NCBI RefSeq assembly: GCF_003985155.1
Contig: NZ_ML133708.1
Span: 1-48,735 of the forward strand
Length of the DNA stretch: 48,735 nucleotides
From: Rhizobium vallis
Lineage (GTDB): Bacteria; Pseudomonadota; Alphaproteobacteria; Rhizobiales; Rhizobiaceae
Direction: 5' to 3'
Shown here: piece after piece, positions 16,507-25,297 of the stretch
How positions within the stretch are numbered: the first letter of the stretch is position 1
Layout: every line of letters begins with the position of its first letter
The notes under the pieces: generated by a model
Seen by the model: only the letters and a program-made list of their open reading frames with translations
What the model was told of the DNA's origin: nothing
Databases searched by the model: none
Made by a program: the position numbers and the translations under genes

Positions 16507-17655
16507 TCAGAACTCCAGCGCCGGAACGTCGAGCCAGCGGCGCTCGGCCCAGGATTTCAGCCCGAGTTCGGCAAGCTGCACGCCCTTGGCGCCGGCTTCC
16601 AGTCCGTAGGGCCACGGCGCATCCTCGACGACATGGCGGATAAACATCTCCCACTGCACCTTGAAGCCGTTGTCGAAGGCCTGCGTATCCGGAACCTCGT
16701 CCCAGGTCTTGTAGAAGTCGATCGTCTGCGGCTGGTCGGGGTTCCAGACCGGCTTCGGCGTGTTGACGCGATGCTGGCTCCAGCATTTCGTCAGGCCGGC
16801 GACGGCCGAACCATGCGTGCCGTCGACCTGGAAGGTGACGAGATCGTCGCGGCGTACGCGCACGGCCCAGGAGGAATTGATCTGCGCGATCGCACCGCCT
16901 TCGAGTTCGAAGGTCGCATAGGCCGCATCGTCGGTGTCGCAATCATAAGGCTTGCCCTGCTCGTCGATGCGTTGGCCGATATGGGTGGCGCCGAGGCAGG
17001 AGACGGCCTTGACCTCGCCGAACAGATTGTCGAGCACGTAGCGCCAGTGGCAGAGCATATCGAGAATGATGCCGCCGCCGTCGGCCTTGCGGTAGTTCCA
17101 GGAGGGGCGCTGGGCGGGCACGCCCCAATCGCCTTCGAAAACCCAGTAGCCGAATTCGCCGCGTACCGAGAGGATCTTGCCGAAGAAGCCGGAATCTCTC
17201 AGCAGCGCCAGCTTGCGCAGGCCGGGCAGGAAGAGCTTGTCCTGCACGACGCCGTGCTTGAGCCCGGAGCGGCGCGCCTTGCGGGCAAGATCGATCGCCA
17301 CCTGCAGATCGTCGGAAATCGGCTTCTCGCAATAGACGTGCTTGCCGGCGTCGAGCGCCTTGGAGAGCAGTTCGGCGCGCATCAGCGTCGTGCCGGCATC
17401 AAAGAAGATCGTATCGTCGGGATTGGCGAGAGCAGCATTGAGATCGGTCGACCAGCGCTTGATGTTGTGCTTCTTCGCCAGCTCTTCCATCTTGGCGCCG
17501 TTGCGGCCGACAATGATCGGGTCGATCTCCAGTTTCTCGCCGGATTTCAACGTGATGCCGCCCTGATCGCGGAAGGCCAGAATCGAGCGCACCAGGTGCT
17601 GGTTGTAGCCCATGCGGCCGGTGACGCCGTGCAAGATGATCCCCAAGCGTGCCAT
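16507..17655 (-). CDS. Gfo/Idh/MocA oxidoreductase
   Basis: A 382-residue enzyme: HGVTGRMGYNQHL at the N-terminus (variant Rossmann loop GVTGRMG), YCEKPIS with the catalytic Lys, and GGGIILDMLCHWRYVLDNLFGE, where the His of the active site is expected. It is the first gene of the minus-strand operon; a GGGAGG Shine-Dalgarno precedes ATG. A 16-bp palindrome related to those before the ABC importer and before uxaC lies 62 nt upstream, so TetR-type control is likely. Confidence 0.87.
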   Translation of the reverse strand: MARLGIILHGVTGRMGYNQHLVRSILAFRDQGGITLKSGEKLEIDPIIVGRNGAKMEELAKKHNIKRWSTDLNAALANPDDTIFFDAGTTLMRAELLSKALDAGKHVYCEKPISDDLQVAIDLARKARRSGLKHGVVQDKLFLPGLRKLALLRDSGFFGKILSVRGEFGYWVFEGDWGVPAQRPSWNYRKADGGGIILDMLCHWRYVLDNLFGEVKAVSCLGATHIGQRIDEQGKPYDCDTDDAAYATFELEGGAIAQINSSWAVRVRRDDLVTFQVDGTHGSAVAGLTKCWSQHRVNTPKPVWNPDQPQTIDFYKTWDEVPDTQAFDNGFKVQWEMFIRHVVEDAPWPYGLEAGAKGVQLAELGLKSWAERRWLDVPALEF

Positions 17656-17717
17656 TTTTTCCTCCCTGCAATCCTTTGCGGCGGGAGCGGGCGTCCTGGC
17701 CCGGCCCTCCCAAGCCG

Positions 17718-17733
17718 GTAACTAAACGGTTAC
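17718..17733 (-). promoter_or_regulatory. Putative TetR operator, copy 1
   Basis: In gene direction GTAACCGTTTAGTTAC, arms GTAAC/GTTAC. It is 62 nt upstream of the Gfo/Idh start at 17655. It matches copy 2 (18863-18878) at 13 of 16 positions and copy 3 (30691-30706) at 12 of 16. Confidence 0.65.
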
Positions 17734-17787
17734 TTGATGACAGAAGAGCGCCGAACCTGTCAAGAGTCAAATCCTGCTTTCGAAATC

Positions 17788-18058
17788 AGAGCCTTTCCGG
17801 GTTAGATTGCAGCATTCTGCCGGAGCAGGTTTTCGTCAGGGCAAAGGCGATTGGCGACGGGCATACCCCTTGGTACGTCCGAGCCGATCGCCTTTGATCC
17901 TGGCGGAAAAATGCCCGGCCCTTCGGGTTGGCTGAAACGGGCCGCTTGATCGACCGGCCGGCTTGGCCGTAGAGCTGGGCTACGACGCGCACCGGCCGGT
18001 CGACAATCCGACTCCGTTTGAGCCAACAGAATGCTGCAAGCTAACCCGGAAAGGCTCT
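17788..18058. repeat. 271-bp nested palindromic element
   Basis: Outer arms of 32 bases (17788-17819 and 18027-18058) are inverted copies with one mismatch, beginning AGAGCCTTTCCGGGTTAG. Two further inverted pairs lie inside: about 17837-17855 with 17883-17902 (core CAAAGGCGAT), and TCGACCGGCCGG (17950-17961) with CCGGCCGGTCGA (17992-18003). No credible gene lies inside. The right arm runs into the stop codon of the TetR gene. It resembles rhizobial intergenic mosaic elements; the exact family was not checked. Confidence 0.75.
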
Positions 18059-18734
18059 AGCGCTTGATCGAGGCCAGTGTGACGTGGACGATATGCCGTT
18101 CCCAGGCATTGAGATGGGCCGGCTCGATCAGGTCGCGGCCGAAGATCGTCGAAAGCGTGTACTGGTTGGAGAGGTAGAAATAGCCGAGCGAGGCAATCGT
18201 CAGATAGACATGCAGGGGATCGGCGGTCTCGATGAAGACGCCCTGCTTCTTTCCCTGCTCGAGCACCTGGGAAAGCTCGCCGATCAGATGCGAATGCAAT
18301 TCCTTGAGCCGGACGGACTGGCGAAGCCACCGGGCGCGATGAAGGTTTTCCGTGCCGAGCAGGCTCAAGAACTCCGGGTGCTCGAGGAAATAACGCCAGG
18401 TGAAGAGCGCGAGTTCGCCGATGCCTTCCTCGGGGCTGCGATCGCCGATATGCAGCGCGCGCTCGGCGGTACGGATGCCGACATAGGCTTCTTCGAGCAC
18501 CCGGAGGTAGAGCTGCTCCTTGTCGCCGAAATAATGATAGAGCATGCGCTTGTTGGTGCCGGCGCGCTCGGCGATGGCGTCGACGCGGGCGCCGCCCATG
18601 CCGTTTTCGGCGAATTCCCGGGTGGCCGCTTCCAGGATCGCGGCGCGTGTCCGCTCCGGATCGCGTTGGCTCGTCCGCTCCTGGGACGGGCGCCGCGACA
18701 TTTTCTTTTCCCCATGCTCGCCGCTGTCGTTCAT
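18057..18734 (-). CDS. TetR-family transcriptional regulator
   Basis: A 225-residue regulator. The DNA-binding domain (about residues 27-75) reads RTRAAILEAATREFAENGMGGARVD, then AERAGTNKRMLYHYFGDKEQLY. The C-terminal helical domain is ligand-binding with no recognisable ligand. ATG at 18734 follows GGAG. The gene is divergent from the importer at 18939, and a palindrome sits between them; related palindromes precede the operons at 17655 and 30628, so it is the likely local repressor. The stop codon overlaps the right arm of the palindromic element. Confidence 0.87.
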   Translation of the reverse strand: MNDSGEHGEKKMSRRPSQERTSQRDPERTRAAILEAATREFAENGMGGARVDAIAERAGTNKRMLYHYFGDKEQLYLRVLEEAYVGIRTAERALHIGDRSPEEGIGELALFTWRYFLEHPEFLSLLGTENLHRARWLRQSVRLKELHSHLIGELSQVLEQGKKQGVFIETADPLHVYLTIASLGYFYLSNQYTLSTIFGRDLIEPAHLNAWERHIVHVTLASIKR

Positions 18735-18862
18735 CGCTCCGCCCTCCGTCTTCCCGTGTTGCGCTCATAAGCCTTCGGTGCGAAATTGTAAAAACCGAAT
18801 TTAGAAGGGCGGCCCGCGCGAGCCGACACCGCTTGACATGCTTGCCGCTTTGCCCGTAGCTT

Positions 18863-18878
18863 GTAACCAATTAGTTAT
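18863..18878 (+). promoter_or_regulatory. Putative TetR operator, copy 2
   Basis: GTAACCAATTAGTTAT, with arms GTAAC and GTTAT. It is 60 nt upstream of the binding-protein start at 18939, in the intergenic region shared with the divergent TetR gene. Confidence 0.65.
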
Positions 18879-18938
18879 TTGCGCAAGCATAACTAGTTCG
18901 GAAGCGTGTGGAGGCGCTTCCCTTTGGAGGAGGAAAAA

Positions 18939-20225
18939 ATGACCCTACGTGTAAGTAGACGTAATTTCGTTGCGGGAGGGGCCACGCTTCTTTCGCTCTC
19001 GGCGCTCGGAACCGGCGCCTTGGCACAAGAAAAGCGCTTGCGTCTTTTGTGGTGGGGGTCGCAGCCGCGCGCCGACCGCACCAACAAGGTATCGCAACTC
19101 TATCAGTCGAAGAACTCCGGCACGTCGATCACAGGCGAATTCCTCGGCTGGGGCGATTACTGGCCGCGCCTTGCGACCCAGGTCGCCGGTCGCAACGCAC
19201 CCGACGTCATCCAGATGGATTATCGTTACATTGTGCAATATGCGCGGCGCGGCGCGCTTGCTCCGCTCGAATCCTACATGCCGGCCAAGCTCAACCTCGA
19301 CGATTTCGACAAGGCGCAGATCGAAGGCGGCAGCGTCGACGGCCATCTCTATGGCGTCAGCCTTGGCGCGAACTCGGCCGCAACGGTCCTGAACACCACC
19401 GCCTTCAAGGAGGCCGGCGTCGATCTGCCGACCCAGGCGACCACCTGGGAAGAGTTCGCCCGTATGGGCGCCGAGATCACCAAGTCGGGCAAGCGCAAGG
19501 GCATGTTCGGCATGGCCGACGGCAGCGGCGGTGAACCGCTGTTCGAAAACTGGCTGCGCCAGCGCGGCAAGGCTCTTTATACCGCCGACGGCAAGATCGC
19601 CTTCGGTGTGGACGATGCCTCGGAATGGTACGACATGTGGGCCAAGTTCCGTGCGGCCGGCGCCTGCGTTCCCGCCGATGTCCAGGCTCTCGACAAGAAC
19701 GATATCGACACCAACACGGTTTCGCTCGGCAAGTCGGCAGCCGGTTTTGCCCATTCCAACCAGTTCGTCGCTTATCAGGCAATGAACAAGGACAAGCTGG
19801 CGCTGACCAACTATATGCGTATCAAGGCGGATTCGAAGGGTGGCCATTATCGCAAGCCTTCGATGTTCTTCTCGGTCTCCGCCCAGTCGCAAGCGGTCGA
19901 CCTAGCCGTGGACTACGTCAATTTCTTCGTCAAGAACCCCGAGGCAGCGGTCCTCCTGGATGTCGAACGCGGCATTCCGGAATCGAGCGCCATGCGCGAG
20001 GTCGTGGCGGCGAAGCTCGATGCGAACGGCAAGGTTCCGCTGGAATATGTCAGCGGCCTTGGCGAACTCGCCGGCAAATTGCCGCCGCCGCCGCCCGCTG
20101 GCGCAGGCGAAGGTGAGCTGACCTTGCGTAACATCGCCGAACAGGTGGCTTTCGGACAGCTATCTCCTTCCGATGGCGGCAAACAGCTTGTCGATGAAAT
20201 CACGCAGATTCTCGCACGAGGCTGA
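18939..20225 (+). CDS. Sugar ABC transporter substrate-binding protein (Tat-type)
   Basis: A 428-residue family-1 binding protein with a twin-arginine signal (SRRNFVAGGATLLSLSALG) and cleavage near ALAQE. ATG at 18939 follows GGAGGAGG. Mature motifs LRLLWWGSQPRADRT and VDGHLYGVSLGAN are shared with the orphan paralogue at 7795. It is the first gene of a five-gene importer operon: binding protein, two permeases, Gfo/Idh enzyme and ATPase. The substrate is likely an oligosaccharide or glycoside; the linked hexuronate genes suggest a uronate-containing one. Confidence 0.9.
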   Translation: MTLRVSRRNFVAGGATLLSLSALGTGALAQEKRLRLLWWGSQPRADRTNKVSQLYQSKNSGTSITGEFLGWGDYWPRLATQVAGRNAPDVIQMDYRYIVQYARRGALAPLESYMPAKLNLDDFDKAQIEGGSVDGHLYGVSLGANSAATVLNTTAFKEAGVDLPTQATTWEEFARMGAEITKSGKRKGMFGMADGSGGEPLFENWLRQRGKALYTADGKIAFGVDDASEWYDMWAKFRAAGACVPADVQALDKNDIDTNTVSLGKSAAGFAHSNQFVAYQAMNKDKLALTNYMRIKADSKGGHYRKPSMFFSVSAQSQAVDLAVDYVNFFVKNPEAAVLLDVERGIPESSAMREVVAAKLDANGKVPLEYVSGLGELAGKLPPPPPAGAGEGELTLRNIAEQVAFGQLSPSDGGKQLVDEITQILARG

Positions 20226-20231
20226 TCCCGT

Positions 20232-21191
20232 ATGAGCAATGCGATGCGCACGCCCGCAGGGGCCATAAATGTGGAAAGATATCAGGGGGCTGTGGCCGAG
20301 GGACGTTTCAGGCGTCTCTGGAATGCTAATGCTCCCGGTTATCTCTTCCTTCTCCCTTGGCTCATCGGCTTTTTCGGGCTGACGCTCGGGCCGGCCCTGA
20401 TTTCGCTCTACCTCTCCTTCACCGACTTCGACATGCTGCAGTCGCCGAGGTGGGTGGGAATGGCGAACTACGTGCGCATCGCCACGGCGGATCCGAAATT
20501 TTCCGCCGCCATGCACGTCACCCTGACCTATGTGGTCTTCTCAGTGCCGTTCAAACTGACCTTCGCCTTGCTGGTCGCCATGGCGCTGAACCGCGGCCTG
20601 CGCGGGCTGCCGATCTATCGCGCCATCTTCTATCTCCCCTCATTGCTGGGTGGCAGCGTGGCGATCGCCGTGCTCTGGCGTCAGCTGTTCGCCAGCGATG
20701 GCCTCGTTAATGCCGCGCTCTCGCATTTCGGCATCGAGGGTCCGAGCTGGATCTCGCATCCGAATTATTCGATCTACACGCTGGTGGCGCTGTCGGTCTG
20801 GCAGTTCGGCTCGCCGATGATTATTTTCCTCGCCGGCCTGCGCCAGATTCCTCAGGATATGTATGAAGCCGCCAGCCTCGACGGCGCGTCGAAATTCCGG
20901 CAATTCTACAAGATCACGCTGCCGCTTCTGACGCCGGTGATCTTCTTCAACGCCGTCGTCCAGACAATCGAGGCCTTCAAGGCCTTCACGCCGGCCTTCA
21001 TCATATCAGGCGGCACGGGCGGTCCGATCAACTCGACGCTCTTCTACACGCTCTACCTCTACCAGGAAGCCTTCGGCAATTTCCGCATGGGCTATGCCTC
21101 GGCGCTCGCCTGGATCTTGGTGGTGATCATCGCGATCTTCACTGCCTTCTCCTTCCTAAGCTCGCGTTATTGGGTGCACTACGATGACTGA
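20232..21191 (+). CDS. Sugar ABC transporter permease (MalF/UgpA type)
   Basis: A 319-residue inner-membrane protein with six predicted membrane segments, the first at YLFLLPWLIGFFGLTLGPAL. The cytoplasmic EAA loop reads EAASLDGASKFRQFYKITLPLL and contacts the ATPase. It starts 6 nt after the binding-protein gene and overlaps the second permease by 8 nt. Confidence 0.92.
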   Translation: MSNAMRTPAGAINVERYQGAVAEGRFRRLWNANAPGYLFLLPWLIGFFGLTLGPALISLYLSFTDFDMLQSPRWVGMANYVRIATADPKFSAAMHVTLTYVVFSVPFKLTFALLVAMALNRGLRGLPIYRAIFYLPSLLGGSVAIAVLWRQLFASDGLVNAALSHFGIEGPSWISHPNYSIYTLVALSVWQFGSPMIIFLAGLRQIPQDMYEAASLDGASKFRQFYKITLPLLTPVIFFNAVVQTIEAFKAFTPAFIISGGTGGPINSTLFYTLYLYQEAFGNFRMGYASALAWILVVIIAIFTAFSFLSSRYWVHYDD

Positions 21192-22071
21192 GATGACCGC
21201 TTCCGTCACTGCGGCCAGGCCGCCATCCGATATCACCAAACGCAGCCTGCCGGCGTCGCTCATCATCCACGCGCTGCTGATCGCCGCTTCGCTTCTCATG
21301 CTCTATCCGCTGTTGTGGATGGTTTCGGCATCGGTCAGGCCGGAAAACGAGATCTTCTCGTCGACCTCGCTCATCCCGTCGTCGATTGATTTCTCCTCCT
21401 ATGCGCGCGGTTGGGTCGGTCTCGACGTCAGCTTCGGCCGGTTCTTCTGGAATTCGCTCGTCATCTCGCTGCTGGTGGTGACGGGCAATGTCATCGCCTG
21501 TTCGCTGACCGCCTTCGCCTTTGCGCGGCTGCGTTTTGCCGGCCGGAACTTCTGGTTCGCGATCATGCTCGGCACGCTGATGATCCCCTATCACGTGACG
21601 CTGATCCCGCAATATGTACTCTTCCTCAACCTCGGCTGGGTGAACACCATCCTGCCGCTCGTCGTGCCGAAGTTCCTGGCAAGCGATGCCTTCTTCATCT
21701 TCCTGATGGTGCAGTTCTTCCGCGGCATCCCGCGCGAATTGGACGAGGCGGCGATGATGGATGGCTGCAGCGCTTGGCGCATATACTGGAAGATCATGCT
21801 GCCGCTGTCGCTGCCGGTGCTGGCGACGGCCGCCATCTTCTCCTTCATCTGGACCTGGGACGATTTCTTCGGTCCGCTGATCTACCTGAACGACATGAAC
21901 ACCTACACGATCCAGCTCGGCCTGCGCACCTTCGTGGATTCCACGAGCGCATCGGATTGGGGCGGTCTGTTCGCCATGTCGACCCTGACGCTCGTGCCGG
22001 TATTCTTCTTCTTCCTGTTCTTCCAGCGCCTGCTGATCGAGGGCATCGCAACCACGGGCATGAAACGCTGA
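21184..22071 (+). CDS. Sugar ABC transporter permease (MalG/UgpE type)
   Basis: A 295-residue inner-membrane protein with six predicted segments. The EAA loop reads DEAAMMDGCSAWRIYWKIMLPLS. It ends in the usual GIATTGMKR. The start overlaps the first permease and the stop overlaps the next start (TGATG), so the operon is tightly coupled. Confidence 0.92.
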   Translation: MTEMTASVTAARPPSDITKRSLPASLIIHALLIAASLLMLYPLLWMVSASVRPENEIFSSTSLIPSSIDFSSYARGWVGLDVSFGRFFWNSLVISLLVVTGNVIACSLTAFAFARLRFAGRNFWFAIMLGTLMIPYHVTLIPQYVLFLNLGWVNTILPLVVPKFLASDAFFIFLMVQFFRGIPRELDEAAMMDGCSAWRIYWKIMLPLSLPVLATAAIFSFIWTWDDFFGPLIYLNDMNTYTIQLGLRTFVDSTSASDWGGLFAMSTLTLVPVFFFFLFFQRLLIEGIATTGMKR

Positions 22072-23168
22072 TGGCGGCAACGGGAAAGAGTGACATGAGC
22101 ATCAAGACGGTCGCGATCGTCGGCTGCGGCATCGGCCGCTCCCACATCGTCGAAGGCTACCTGCCGCATGCCGACAAGTTCAAGGTCGTGGCGATCTGCG
22201 ACCTCGACGAGCAGCGCCTGGCTGATGTCGGTGACGAGTTCGGCATCGAGACCCGCACCACCTCCTTTGCGCAGCTGCTCGCCGACGACACGATCGACAT
22301 CATCGATATCTGCACCCCTCCCGGCGTTCATCTCGAACAGGTGGTTGCGGCGCTGGCTGCCGGCAAGCATGTCGTTTGCGAAAAGCCGCTGACGGGGTCG
22401 CTCGCCGCCGTCGATACGATCATGGAAGCCGAAAAGACCGCCAAGGGCGTGCTGATGCCGATCTTCCAATACCGTTATGGCGACGGCATCCAGAAGGCCA
22501 AGCGGATCATCGACGCCGGCATTGCCGGCAAAGCCTATACGGCCTCGGTCGAAACCTTCTGGCTGCGCAAACCCGAATATTACGCCGTGCCCTGGCGCGG
22601 CAAATGGGCGACTGAGCTTGGCGGCGTGCTCGTCACCCATGCGCTGCATCTGCACGATATGCTGATGCATCTGATGGGGCCGGCCGCGAGGGTCTTCGGC
22701 CGTGTCGCCACCCGTGTCAACGATATCGAGGTCGAGGATTGCGCCTCTGCCAGCCTGCTGATGGAAAACGGGGCCTTCGTCTCGCTGTCCTGCACATTGG
22801 GTTCGCAGGAGCAGATCAGCCGGCTGAGATTGCATTTCGAGAATGTCACGTTCGAAAGCACCCACGAGCCCTATACGCCGGGCAAGGATCCCTGGAAGAT
22901 CATCGCCGCCAATGACGACGTGCGAGAGAAGATCGATCGGGTGGTCGGCGACTGGCGGCCGGTCGCGCCGCGTTTCACCACGCAGATGGGCCAGTTTCAT
23001 GCCTTCCTCAGCGGTCAGGGGCCGCTGCCGGTGACATCAACGGACGCCCGCCGCGCGCTGGAACTCGTCACCGCCATCTACCAGTCTTCCGACAGTGGAG
23101 CCGAAGTGCCGCTGCCGGTCGGTCCAGACAGTCCGAAATACGCCGATTGGCGCGCAAGAACGAAGTAA
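22071..23168 (+). CDS. Gfo/Idh/MocA oxidoreductase inside the importer operon
   Basis: A 365-residue NAD(P)-dependent enzyme: AIVGCGIGRSHI (Rossmann), CTPPGVH, the catalytic Lys in VCEKPLTGS, and a Gly-rich VTHALHLHDMLMHL with the active-site His. ATG at 22071 overlaps the permease stop; ATG at 22095 gives a shorter form starting MSIKTVAIVG and cannot be excluded. Its place between permease and ATPase suggests that it acts on the imported sugar, for example oxidising a glycoside at C3. Confidence 0.87.
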   Translation: MAATGKSDMSIKTVAIVGCGIGRSHIVEGYLPHADKFKVVAICDLDEQRLADVGDEFGIETRTTSFAQLLADDTIDIIDICTPPGVHLEQVVAALAAGKHVVCEKPLTGSLAAVDTIMEAEKTAKGVLMPIFQYRYGDGIQKAKRIIDAGIAGKAYTASVETFWLRKPEYYAVPWRGKWATELGGVLVTHALHLHDMLMHLMGPAARVFGRVATRVNDIEVEDCASASLLMENGAFVSLSCTLGSQEQISRLRLHFENVTFESTHEPYTPGKDPWKIIAANDDVREKIDRVVGDWRPVAPRFTTQMGQFHAFLSGQGPLPVTSTDARRALELVTAIYQSSDSGAEVPLPVGPDSPKYADWRARTK

Positions 23169-23194
23169 CGGCAACAAGAGAGGGTTTTGAGAAG

Positions 23195-24271
23195 ATGGCA
23201 ACCAGTGTCGTTCTTCAGAAGGTCGAGAAGCGCTACGGCGCGATGGACGTGATCCATGGCATCGACCTGTCGATCGATCCCGGCGAATTCGTCGTTTTCG
23301 TCGGCCCATCCGGCTGCGGAAAATCGACCCTTCTGCGGATGATCGCCGGTCTTGAGGAGATCTCGGGAGGCGCTCTGCTGCTCGACAGCGAGCGGATGAA
23401 CGAGGTGGCGCCTGCCAAGCGTGGCATCGCCATGGTCTTCCAGTCCTATGCGCTCTATCCGCATATGTCGGTTTACAAGAACCTTGCCTTCGGCCTGGAG
23501 ACGGCGGGTTACAAGAAGGCCGACATCCAGCCGAAGGTGAAACGCGCCGCCGAGATCCTGCAGATCGAGAAACTCCTGGAGCGCAAGCCGAAGGCGCTCT
23601 CCGGCGGCCAGCGCCAGCGTGTCGCGATCGGCCGCGCGATCGTGCGCGAGCCGCGCATCTTCCTCTTCGACGAGCCGCTGTCCAACCTCGATGCCGAACT
23701 GCGCGTGCAGATGCGTGTCGAGATCTCCCGCCTGCACCGGCAGCTCGGCAACACCATGATCTACGTCACCCACGACCAGGTCGAAGCCATGACGATGGCC
23801 GACAAGATCGTGGTGCTGAATTCCGGCCGCATCGAGCAGGTGGGCGCGCCGCTCGATCTCTATAACAATCCCGCCAACCGCTTTGTCGCTGGTTTCATCG
23901 GCAGCCCGAAGATGAATTTCCTGAAGGCGCGTATCGAAAAGGTCGGCGAGGCCGAAACTAGCATCCATGTCTGCGGCAATTCCGTCCGCCTGCCACGCCG
24001 ACTGAAAGGCGAGGCCGGCCAAGACGTCACCTTCGGCATCCGCCCCGAGCATCTTTCGCTGGCAGAAGGCGCAATCACGCTCTCGACCGTCAACGTCGAT
24101 CTCGTCGAAAATCTCGGCGGCGCCACCATGCTCTACACCACGACGCCGGATAACCAGCTCCTGACCGTGGCACTTGACGGCCAGCAGAAGGTCGAGCGCG
24201 GCGCCAATGTGGCGACCTCTTTCGATCCGGCCCGCTGCCACGTCTTCGATGCCGCCGGCAAGACGATCTGA
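23195..24271 (+). CDS. Sugar ABC transporter ATP-binding protein (UgpC/MsmK type)
   Basis: A 358-residue ATPase. Walker A is GPSGCGKST, the signature LSGGQRQRVAIGRA, Walker B FLFDEPLSNLDA, and the H-loop VTHDQ. A C-terminal OB-type regulatory domain includes FGIRPEHLSL. ATG at 23195 gives the canonical N-terminus; longer upstream frames overlap the Gfo/Idh gene. It is the last gene of the operon, followed by a hairpin at 24289. ATPases of this group often serve several importers, so it could also energise uptake via the orphan binding protein. Confidence 0.93.
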   Translation: MATSVVLQKVEKRYGAMDVIHGIDLSIDPGEFVVFVGPSGCGKSTLLRMIAGLEEISGGALLLDSERMNEVAPAKRGIAMVFQSYALYPHMSVYKNLAFGLETAGYKKADIQPKVKRAAEILQIEKLLERKPKALSGGQRQRVAIGRAIVREPRIFLFDEPLSNLDAELRVQMRVEISRLHRQLGNTMIYVTHDQVEAMTMADKIVVLNSGRIEQVGAPLDLYNNPANRFVAGFIGSPKMNFLKARIEKVGEAETSIHVCGNSVRLPRRLKGEAGQDVTFGIRPEHLSLAEGAITLSTVNVDLVENLGGATMLYTTTPDNQLLTVALDGQQKVERGANVATSFDPARCHVFDAAGKTI

Positions 24272-24288
24272 CCCCTCCGCTTGACAGC

Positions 24289-24323
24289 TGATCCTCCTCT
24301 GCCCCATCATTTCGGGAGGATCA
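24289..24323 (+). terminator. Hairpin after the importer operon
   Basis: TGATCCTCC (24289-24297) and GGAGGATCA (24315-24323) form a nine-base stem 17 nt after the ATPase stop. No clear T-run follows. Confidence 0.6.
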
Positions 24324-24327
24324 CTAA

Positions 24328-24406
24328 AACAGGATGAATCCTGTTCTAGGTTAAATAGTTAGAGCATGATGTCGTCCGAAAACCGCTCGCACTTTCGGCA
24401 TCATGC
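24328..24406. repeat. Rhizobial-type intergenic palindromes
   Basis: AACAGGAT-GA-ATCCTGTT (24328-24345) is followed by a longer imperfect hairpin with GCATGATG (24364-24371) pairing CATCATGC (24399-24406) and CCGAAA pairing TTTCGG inside. The second unit resembles the GATCATGC/CCGAAAA palindrome I recall as abundant between genes in Rhizobium. It separates the importer from the next operon. Confidence 0.6.
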
Positions 24407-24421
24407 CCTTGGGGGATAAGC

Positions 24422-25297
24422 ATGACGCCTGAAGATAGGATTCATGCGCTTGGCATCTGGCAGGGCCCGCTTGAAATTTCGCCGATAGCAGGCGGCATCA
24501 CCAACAGGAACTATCTGGTCAGCGATGCCGTCGCGCGCTGCGTCGTCAGGCTCGGCACCGATATTCCGATCCATCATATCAACCGACAGAACGAGCTTGC
24601 CGCAAGTTACGCCGCCCATGCAGCAGGCATATCGCCCGCCGTCATCCACCATTCGCCGGGTGTGCTGGTGCTCGAATATATCGAGGCGAGGGCGCTTTCT
24701 CCCGAGGATATCAGGACGCCTAATATGCTGGCTCGCGTCGTCCCGCTGGTGCGCGCCTGCCACCGCGACATCGCCCGGCATTTCCGTGGCCAGGCGATGA
24801 TCTTCTGGGTCTTCCATGTCATCCGCGACTATGCCGCCAATCTGAAGGCATCCGGGAGCCCCTATCTTTCCCTTCTTGCCGAGCTGACTGGCAAGGCCGA
24901 GGTGCTTGAAGAGGCTGCAGGACCCTTCGACATCGCCTTCGGCCACAATGACCTGCTGGCCGCCAATTTTCTCGATGATGGCAAGCGGCTCTGGCTGATC
25001 GACTGGGATTATGCCGGCTTCAACACGCCGCTTTTCGATCTCGGCGGATTGGCCTCCAACAACGAGCTTTCGGAAGCCGCCGAGCGCACCATGCTGGAGA
25101 CTTATTTCGACCGACCGCTGACCTCAGATCTCGGCAGGCGCTATGGCGCGATGAAATGCGCCTCGCTGTTGCGTGAGACGCTCTGGAGCATGATTTCGGA
25201 AATCCATTCCACCATTGATTTCGATTATTCCGCCTATACAGCCGAAAATCTTGCGCGCTTCGAACGCGCCTATCAAGCCTTTGAGCAGGATCGATAA
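24422..25297 (+). CDS. Choline/ethanolamine-kinase-like phosphotransferase
   Basis: A 291-residue aminoglycoside-phosphotransferase/choline-kinase-fold protein. GGITNRNYLV is the nucleotide loop, FGHNDLLAANFLDD the Brenner catalytic loop, and LIDWDYAGFN the metal-binding Asp. A GGGGGA Shine-Dalgarno precedes ATG. It abuts the dimethylglycine-dehydrogenase-like gene (TAA directly followed by ATG). The pairing suggests a role with choline, ethanolamine or a methylated amine, but the phosphate acceptor is not readable. Confidence 0.82.
   Translation: MTPEDRIHALGIWQGPLEISPIAGGITNRNYLVSDAVARCVVRLGTDIPIHHINRQNELAASYAAHAAGISPAVIHHSPGVLVLEYIEARALSPEDIRTPNMLARVVPLVRACHRDIARHFRGQAMIFWVFHVIRDYAANLKASGSPYLSLLAELTGKAEVLEEAAGPFDIAFGHNDLLAANFLDDGKRLWLIDWDYAGFNTPLFDLGGLASNNELSEAAERTMLETYFDRPLTSDLGRRYGAMKCASLLRETLWSMISEIHSTIDFDYSAYTAENLARFERAYQAFEQDR

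Noticed and set aside
15343..17721. 792-codon plus-strand ORF across DUF993 and Gfo/Idh genes
   Set aside because: It crosses two well-supported minus-strand genes and has no recognisable domain.
17786..18026. Short minus-strand ORFs inside the palindromic element
   Set aside because: They are products of the inverted repeats; no Shine-Dalgarno sequence and no homologous motif.
18891..18898. AACTAGTT dyad near the importer start as a further TetR site
   Set aside because: Only 8 bases and without the GTAACC half-site; not comparable to the three 16-bp copies.
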